42,881 nt of DNA from Bacillus sp. 7884-1 (GTDB lineage Bacteria; Bacillota; Bacilli; Bacillales; Cytobacillaceae): the NCBI RefSeq assembly GCF_002272245.1, contig NZ_NPDD01000015.1:1-42881 (forward strand), given 5' to 3'. Below, in pieces: positions 38,021-42,881 of the stretch. The number at the start of each line of letters is the position of its first letter. The first letter of the stretch is position 1. Both the position numbers and the translations under genes were made by a program. The notes under the pieces were generated by a model. That model was given only the letters and a program-made list of their open reading frames with translations. It made no database searches and was not told the origin of the DNA.

Positions 38021-38073
38021 TTATAGTTAAGAAAATAGGGAATAATAAAATTGTGTACATTTTACACTTTTCC

Positions 38074-38102
38074 TTTACAGCCATAACAGATTATATTAAG
38101 AT
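38074..38102 (+). promoter_or_regulatory. promoter of the amino acid ABC operon
   Basis: TTTACA (38074-38079) and TAAGAT (38097-38102) are 17 bp apart. Just upstream GTGTA-CATTT-TACAC (38053-38067) is an inverted repeat that could be an operator. Confidence 0.6.
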
Positions 38103-38147
38103 AGTTTAATCCGAGAAAAACAATCAGAATTAGGAGGATAAGTAGAA

Positions 38148-38981
38148 ATGAAGAAATTAACTATTGTTTTTGCACTTATAGTCAGCTTTATGTTGATTTT
38201 GTCAGCATGTGGAAAAGATGATAAGGCAAATGAGGATAAAAAGGAAGACAACAAGGCAGCAGATAAGGCTGATGATCAAGATTTATTAGCGAAGATTAAG
38301 GAAGATGGCAAACTCTTAATTGGGACTGAAGGTACATATGCTCCATTTACTTTTCATGATGAAAGTGGAAATCTGACCGGATTTGATGTTGAGATTGCAA
38401 CTGAAGTGGCAAAACGTATTGGAGTAGAACCTGAGTTTAAAGAAACTCAATGGGATGCCATATTTGCTGGGCTTGATGCAAACCGATTTGATATGATTGC
38501 GAACCAGGTTGGAATTCGTCCTGACCGTCAGGAAAAATACGATTTTTCTGATCCCTATATTAAATCAGCGGCTGTTTTGATTACACACAAGGATAATAAT
38601 GAGATAAAAGCTTTTGAAGACATTAAAGGCTTAAATTCAGCACAGTCTTTGACAAGTAACTATGGAGATATGGCCAAAAAGTATGGGGCAAATCTAGTCG
38701 GTGTCGAAGGCTTTACCCAATCAGTAGAACTCCTTGCATCCAAACGTGTTGACGTAACAATTAATGATCGCATTTCGTTTTTAGATTATACAAAGCAAAG
38801 ACCTGATGCGCCAATAAAAGTTGCTGCAACCAGTGAAGAGGCATCTGCCAGCGGACTTATGTTTAGAAAAGACAGTGATACGCTTGTAGCGGAAGTCAAC
38901 AAGGCTCTAAAGGAAATGATTGAAGACGGCACATATACAAAAATCTCTGAAAAATGGTTTGGTGAAGATGTACTTAAATAG
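38148..38981 (+). CDS. tcyA: amino acid ABC transporter substrate-binding lipoprotein (TcyA-like)
   Basis: This 277-residue family 3 solute-binding protein has a lipoprotein signal peptide (LILSAC, lipidated Cys21), a charged linker and the binding domain with LLIGTEGTYAPFTFHDESGNLTGFDVEIATEVAKRIGVEPEFKETQWDAIFAGLDANRFDMIANQVGIRPDRQ. That pattern is closest, from memory, to the cystine-binding TcyA type. Cystine specificity is an inference. AGGAGG precedes the ATG. The permease gene overlaps its end by 14 bases. Confidence 0.88.
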   Translation: MKKLTIVFALIVSFMLILSACGKDDKANEDKKEDNKAADKADDQDLLAKIKEDGKLLIGTEGTYAPFTFHDESGNLTGFDVEIATEVAKRIGVEPEFKETQWDAIFAGLDANRFDMIANQVGIRPDRQEKYDFSDPYIKSAAVLITHKDNNEIKAFEDIKGLNSAQSLTSNYGDMAKKYGANLVGVEGFTQSVELLASKRVDVTINDRISFLDYTKQRPDAPIKVAATSEEASASGLMFRKDSDTLVAEVNKALKEMIEDGTYTKISEKWFGEDVLK

Positions 38982-39663
38982 TATTTTTACCGACCCAGAG
39001 AGAACGGCCCGATTGATTGACATTGCTCAAAGTTCCTTTCTGCCCCTTCTGAAAGGGGCTATTTTTAATACTATTCCATTAACGCTGATTTCGTTTGTCA
39101 TTGGATTGATCTTAGCTATATTAACAGCCTTGGCTCGTATTTCTAATGTAAAGGTTTTCCAAATGATAGCAAGAGTTTATGTTTCTGTGATTCGTGGAAC
39201 TCCCTTATTGGTACAGTTATTTATCATTTTTTATGGCCTGCCCACTCTTGGGATTATTATTGATTCCTATATAGCTGCAGTCATAGGCTTTTCCCTTAGT
39301 GTAGGAGCATATGCTTCTGAGATTATACGCGCAGCGATTCTTTCAACCCCGAAAGGGCAATGGGAAGCTGGCTATTCGATTGGAATGAGTTATTCCCAAG
39401 TGTTAATAAGAATTATCCTGCCCCAGGCAGCTCGAGTTTCTATTCCGCCATTATCGAATTCGTTTATTAGTCTCGTGAAAGATACTTCCCTTGCATCCCT
39501 GGTGCTGGTTTCTGAGATGTTCCGTAAAGCCCAAGAAATTGCTGCCAGCAATTATGAATTTTTATTGGTCTATTCTGAAGCTGCCCTTATCTATTGGGTT
39601 ATTTGCTTTATTCTATCCGTCATACAACAGATGATGGAAAAGAAACTTGACCGTTACGTGTAA
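38968..39663 (+). CDS. tcyB: amino acid ABC transporter permease (TcyB-like)
   Basis: This 231-residue protein has about five membrane helices and the HisM/GlnP-type EAA loop ([32 protein letters not shown]). The start at 38968 overlaps the substrate-binding gene, which implies coupling; a longer frame from 38920 is rejected. It forms the membrane channel with the ATPase encoded next. Confidence 0.9.
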   Translation: MYLNSIFTDPERTARLIDIAQSSFLPLLKGAIFNTIPLTLISFVIGLILAILTALARISNVKVFQMIARVYVSVIRGTPLLVQLFIIFYGLPTLGIIIDSYIAAVIGFSLSVGAYASEIIRAAILSTPKGQWEAGYSIGMSYSQVLIRIILPQAARVSIPPLSNSFISLVKDTSLASLVLVSEMFRKAQEIAASNYEFLLVYSEAALIYWVICFILSVIQQMMEKKLDRYV

Positions 39664-39685
39664 GAAAGGGAGAGGGGTAGTTACG

Positions 39686-40420
39686 ATGATTTCGATTAAA
39701 GGATTATATAAGCAATTTGGGAAATTAGAGGTTCTAAAAGGGATTGACTTAGAAGTAGAAAAAGGCAATGTAGTAGTGGTTATTGGACCTTCCGGTTCTG
39801 GGAAAACGACCATGCTCCGCTGTTTAAATGTATTAGAAACACCGACTAAAGGTGTTATTTCGATAGAGGGAAATATCCTTAATTTTTCAGGTCCTGTACC
39901 GGGAAAAAACATTGCAGAATTTCGCCGTTTAACAGGTATGGTGTTTCAAAGTTACAACCTCTTTCCGCATAAAACAGCTCTTGAGAATGTGATGGAGGGT
40001 CCAATCATTGTTAAAAAAGAGAACAGAAGTGCTGCACGAAAAAAGGCGCAGGCATTACTTGAAAAGGTCGGTCTAGGGGATAAAATGGATTTTTATCCTG
40101 CCCAGCTTTCAGGCGGACAGCAGCAAAGGGTTGGAATTGCCAGAGCATTAGCAATGGAGCCAAAGGTTATGTTGTTTGATGAACCAACTTCAGCTCTTGA
40201 CCCTGAGCTTGTGGGTGAAGTGTTAAAAGTCATGAAGGACCTTGCGAACGAAGGGATGACGATGATTGTCGTAACACATGAAATGCGCTTCGCAAGGGAG
40301 GCTGCGGATGAGGTTATCTTCATGGATCAGGGTGTTGTGGTTGAAAGGAACAAACCAGAAGAAATCTTCACCAATCCAAAAGAGGAGCGAACAAGAAAAT
40401 TTTTAAATATGATTCAGTAA
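39686..40420 (+). CDS. tcyC: amino acid ABC transporter ATP-binding protein (TcyC-like)
   Basis: This 244-residue ATPase carries Walker [10 protein letters not shown], the Q-loop [12 protein letters not shown], signature LSGGQQQRV, Walker [15 protein letters not shown] and the H-loop VVTHEM, and drives uptake by the permease. GGGAGAGGGG precedes the ATG at 39686; the frame open from 39647 overlaps tcyB. The operon ends with a hairpin. Confidence 0.95.
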   Translation: MISIKGLYKQFGKLEVLKGIDLEVEKGNVVVVIGPSGSGKTTMLRCLNVLETPTKGVISIEGNILNFSGPVPGKNIAEFRRLTGMVFQSYNLFPHKTALENVMEGPIIVKKENRSAARKKAQALLEKVGLGDKMDFYPAQLSGGQQQRVGIARALAMEPKVMLFDEPTSALDPELVGEVLKVMKDLANEGMTMIVVTHEMRFAREAADEVIFMDQGVVVERNKPEEIFTNPKEERTRKFLNMIQ

Positions 40421-40451
40421 GTGCTATGGCAAAAGTCATAGCACTTTTTTT
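40420..40451 (+). terminator. tcyABC terminator
   Basis: AGTGCTATG pairs with CATAGCACT, followed by seven T. Confidence 0.9.
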
Positions 40452-40480
40452 ATTATTTTGATAAAATTTTCATATAAATG

Positions 40481-40506
40481 TGAAACTTTTCCATTATTGG
40501 AACGTA
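40481..40506 (+). promoter_or_regulatory. sigma-W promoter of nfeD-floT
   Basis: TGAAAC (40481-40486), exactly 16 bp, then CGTA (40503-40506): a full match to the extracytoplasmic sigma-W consensus. The orthologous B. subtilis yuaF-floT operon is a known SigW target, induced by envelope stress. Confidence 0.92.
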
Positions 40507-40535
40507 TTAAAGTTACATACATAAGGAAGGGTGTG

Positions 40536-41075
40536 ATGCCGATGGAAGTATTCAATCTGCCATTAGAAACGATTTATTTATATGTATTAATTGGTTCAGG
40601 TATTTTAACCATTTTGTATGTTTTCTTTGCAGACGTTGTTCATTTTGATGGACCAGATTTTCTTAATCCCGTGATTATCTTTGCATTTGTTACTATTTTT
40701 TCGGCAAGCGGGTATTTATTTGAGAAGCTTACTTTACTACATTATCTAGCAATCTTAGGGATATCAGCCATTATTGCCTTAATTCTTGTTACTATCTTAA
40801 ATGTTTTTATTCTAATTCCATTGTCGAATGCCGAAGAATCACTTGTATACAAAGAAAGTGATTTAAGAGGCAGGATTGGAAACGTGATTACAGCGATTCC
40901 GGCAGACGGTTATGGTGAAGTTATGATAGAAAGTATTAGCGGAAGAATTGCAAAACCAGCGACAAGCTTTGATCGTGTTCAGATTGATAACGGCACGAAT
41001 GTGCTTGTGGTTGATATAAAAGATGGGGTGCTCCAAGTTAGCTCTCATCAAGAAATAGAGAAATATTTACTTTAG
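40536..41075 (+). CDS. NfeD family membrane protein (YuaF-like)
   Basis: This 180-residue membrane partner of flotillin has three membrane helices in residues 10-105 and a C-terminal OB-fold domain (GRIGNVITAIPADGYGEVMIESISGRIAKPATSFDRVQIDNGTNVLVVDIKDGVLQVS). Two ATGs are possible; the first (40536) is 5 bases after AGGAAGGG and is preferred. It probably localises with flotillin in membrane microdomains and helps the response to envelope stress. Confidence 0.92.
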   Translation: MPMEVFNLPLETIYLYVLIGSGILTILYVFFADVVHFDGPDFLNPVIIFAFVTIFSASGYLFEKLTLLHYLAILGISAIIALILVTILNVFILIPLSNAEESLVYKESDLRGRIGNVITAIPADGYGEVMIESISGRIAKPATSFDRVQIDNGTNVLVVDIKDGVLQVSSHQEIEKYLL

Positions 41076-41088
41076 GGGAGGTTATTAG

Positions 41089-42603
41089 ATGGAATTAAGT
41101 TTTTGGATTGTTATTGGGATTGTTGCATTTATTTTAATCGCTTTAATCGGTGTTTTTGTCACGAAGTATCGGACAGCTGGGCCGGATGAGGCACTGATTG
41201 TTACCGGAAGTTTCTTAGGAAACGGCAGTGTACATGTGGATGAATCAGGCAATAAAATCAAAATCATTCGCGGCGGCGGTAGCTTCATTTTACCGGTGTT
41301 TCAACAGGCAAAACCGCTTAGCCTGCTTTCAAGCAAGCTTGAGGTAACAACACCTGAAGTGTATACAGAGCAAGGCGTACCCGTTATGGCAGATGGTGTC
41401 GCAATCATAAAAATTGGCGGCTCGATAAGTGAAATTGCCACGGCTGCCGAACAATTCCTTGGTAAGGCAAAGGAAGACCGAGAAAATGAAGCCAAAGAAG
41501 TTCTTGAGGGTCACTTACGTTCTATCCTTGGTTCCATGACGGTAGAAGAAATATATAAAAACCGTGATAAATTCTCACAAGAGGTTCAAAGAGTTGCCTC
41601 TCAGGACCTGGCGAAAATGGGGTTAGTCATCGTTTCCTTTACCATTAGGGATGTCCGCGATAAAAACGGATACCTGGATTCTCTTGGTAAACCTAGAATT
41701 GCCCAAGTTAAACGTGACGCTGATATTGCAACGGCTGAAGCTGATAAAGAAACTAGGATTAAAAGAGCAGAAGCTGCAAAGGAAGCAAAGCGTTCTGAAT
41801 TAGAGCGTGCTACTGAAATTGCTGAGGCAGAAAAAATTAATCAGTTAAAAGTTGCAGAGTTCCGCCGTGAACAAGATAGTGCTAAAGCACGGGCTGACAT
41901 GGCATATGAATTGGAAAGTGCAAGGTCGAAGCAGGAAGTAACAGAGCAGGAAATGCAAGTTAAAATTATCGAAAGGCAAAAGCAAATTGAATTAGAAGAA
42001 AAAGAAATTCTGCGCCGTGAGCGTCAATATGATTCCGAAGTAAAGAAAAAAGCGGATGCGGATCGATATTCCGTTGAGCAGGCTGCTGCTGCGAATAAGG
42101 CAAAACAAATCGCAGATGCTGAAGCGAATAAGTATCGAATTGAAGCAATGGCAAAAGCGGAAGCAGAACGTGTTCGCTTAGATGGTTTGTCCAAAGCGGA
42201 AGCCCAAAAGGCCCAAGGTACTGCAGAAGCAGAAATTATTCGTCTAAAAGGTTTGGCGGAAGCGGAAGCGAAGGAAAAGATTGCAGAGGCATTCGAGCAA
42301 TTCGGTCAAGCGGCTATCTTAGACATGATTATTAAAATGCTTCCAGAATATGCGAAGCAGGTCGCAAGCCCGCTTGCTAATATTGATAAAATTACGGTGG
42401 TAGACACTGGCGGTTCTGGAGAAAATGGCGGCGCCAATAAGATTACCGGTTATGCAACAAACCTTATGGCCACTCTTCAGGAGTCTCTAAAGGCTTCAAG
42501 TGGAATTGATGTGAAAGAACTAATCGAGAACTACTCAGGAAAAGGAAATGTAAAACGAAGCATCGAAGAACTCACAGACACAATCAAAAAGACCGACAAC
42601 TAA
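41089..42603 (+). CDS. floT: flotillin FloT
   Basis: This 504-residue SPFH-domain protein organises functional membrane microdomains. An N-terminal membrane segment (residues 4-25) precedes the SPFH/band 7 domain (about 30-190) and a long Ala/Glu/Lys-rich coiled coil with repeated AEA(E/K) motifs (about 215-405), and a C-terminal region follows. GGGGAGG precedes the ATG. It lies 13 bp after its NfeD partner in the sigma-W operon. Confidence 0.96.
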   Translation: MELSFWIVIGIVAFILIALIGVFVTKYRTAGPDEALIVTGSFLGNGSVHVDESGNKIKIIRGGGSFILPVFQQAKPLSLLSSKLEVTTPEVYTEQGVPVMADGVAIIKIGGSISEIATAAEQFLGKAKEDRENEAKEVLEGHLRSILGSMTVEEIYKNRDKFSQEVQRVASQDLAKMGLVIVSFTIRDVRDKNGYLDSLGKPRIAQVKRDADIATAEADKETRIKRAEAAKEAKRSELERATEIAEAEKINQLKVAEFRREQDSAKARADMAYELESARSKQEVTEQEMQVKIIERQKQIELEEKEILRRERQYDSEVKKKADADRYSVEQAAAANKAKQIADAEANKYRIEAMAKAEAERVRLDGLSKAEAQKAQGTAEAEIIRLKGLAEAEAKEKIAEAFEQFGQAAILDMIIKMLPEYAKQVASPLANIDKITVVDTGGSGENGGANKITGYATNLMATLQESLKASSGIDVKELIENYSGKGNVKRSIEELTDTIKKTDN

Positions 42604-42606
42604 ACA

Positions 42607-42643
42607 AAAGGTCCTTATCAGAAATCGATAAGGGCCTTTTTTT
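42607..42643 (+). terminator. floT terminator
   Basis: AAAGGTCCTTATC pairs with GATAAGGGCCTTT, followed by T. Confidence 0.9.
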
Positions 42644-42766
42644 ATGTACAATGCTGCTAGAAGACTTTATTAATAGCTCTTTCGTAAACTTTGTTACTCG
42701 TTTTACAGGTTACCTCAAACATATTTTGGGTGAGTACAGAGGCAACTGTGTCCGAATAAAGTGTTC

Positions 42767-42881
42767 ACTCGTGTATTTAGTCTTCAATCCGTGTATTAAT
42801 AACTATTTTTTCTAGAGGCTCGTGAGATTAGTCCTCAGGCCCTTGGATTAAGGATAAATCGTTTTGGAGGCTCGTGGGATT
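42767..42881. repeat. degenerate tandem repeat of about 50 bp
   Basis: Successive units begin CTCGTG and share an AGTC-TCA and TTGGATTA/TGTATTA pattern: one from about 42771, a second from 42819, and a third opening at 42871 and cut by the window end. The 15-mer GAGGCTCGTGRGATT occurs at 42815-42829 and 42867-42881, 52 bp apart. No open frame spans them, and no gene is seen from 42644 on. Confidence 0.6.

Overview
The window is a chromosomal segment of a low-GC, spore-forming Bacillaceae bacterium. This rests on a CotF-type spore coat protein, a B. subtilis-like clpP/tRNA-Arg/cggR-gapA-pgk-tpiA-gpmI-eno/secG-est-rnr-smpB-ssrA order, CtsR, CggR, sigma-W and Fur-type sites, and strong AGGAGG ribosome sites. 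The absence of any sequence search means genus is not assigned; a Bacillus or Neobacillus-like organism is my guess.

Layout. (1) 1-3850: clpP (minus, CtsR site), tRNA-Arg(CCG), a DUF3231 protein, sigma-54 and a glutaredoxin-like protein. (2) 3849-11100: the CggR-controlled glycolytic block cggR-gapA, then pgk-tpiA-gpmI-eno. (3) 11216-16156: secG, est, rnr, smpB and the tmRNA gene ssrA. The tmRNA T-loop is interrupted by a 280-nt group I intron; joining the flanks restores a perfect T arm, and P1, P2, P4, P5, P6, P7, P8 and P9 can be drawn. A single-motif LAGLIDADG endonuclease gene lies just outside, convergent with ssrA, and its promoter carries a LexA (SOS) box across the predicted start site. 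(4) 16705-17385: a CotF-like coat protein. (5) 17475-19330: an iron-mineralising encapsulin (IMEF) operon: cargo with C-terminal FTVGSLI, shell protein, and a 2Fe-2S ferredoxin carrying the same FTVGSLI at its N-terminus. Convergent to it is a Fur-box-controlled gene of unknown function. (6) 20094-30439: a complete Tad/Flp pilus locus (flp, prepilin peptidase, TadE, TadG, CpaB, CpaE, CpaF, TadB, TadC) ending in a SinR-like repressor, with a divergent DUF192 protein and a membrane-anchored VWA protein upstream. The promoters of this locus carry palindromes made of GTTCTYT-type half-sites, the known SinR recognition sequence, which suggests that the cluster carries its own SinR-type switch. (7) 30441-42881: DUF2085 and small membrane proteins, an AI-2E-family permease, an AlkD-like protein, a CDF metal transporter, an acyl-CoA thioesterase, nadE, a basic amino acid/polyamine antiporter, a cystine-type ABC importer (tcyABC-like), and an NfeD-flotillin pair behind an excellent sigma-W promoter. 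The window closes in degenerate repeats of about 50 bp.

The parts most worth following are the intron-split tmRNA with its SOS-linked neighbour endonuclease, the SinR-type wiring of the Tad locus, and the iron region (encapsulin plus Fur-regulated unknown). The families themselves are known; the regulatory links are inferences from sequence.
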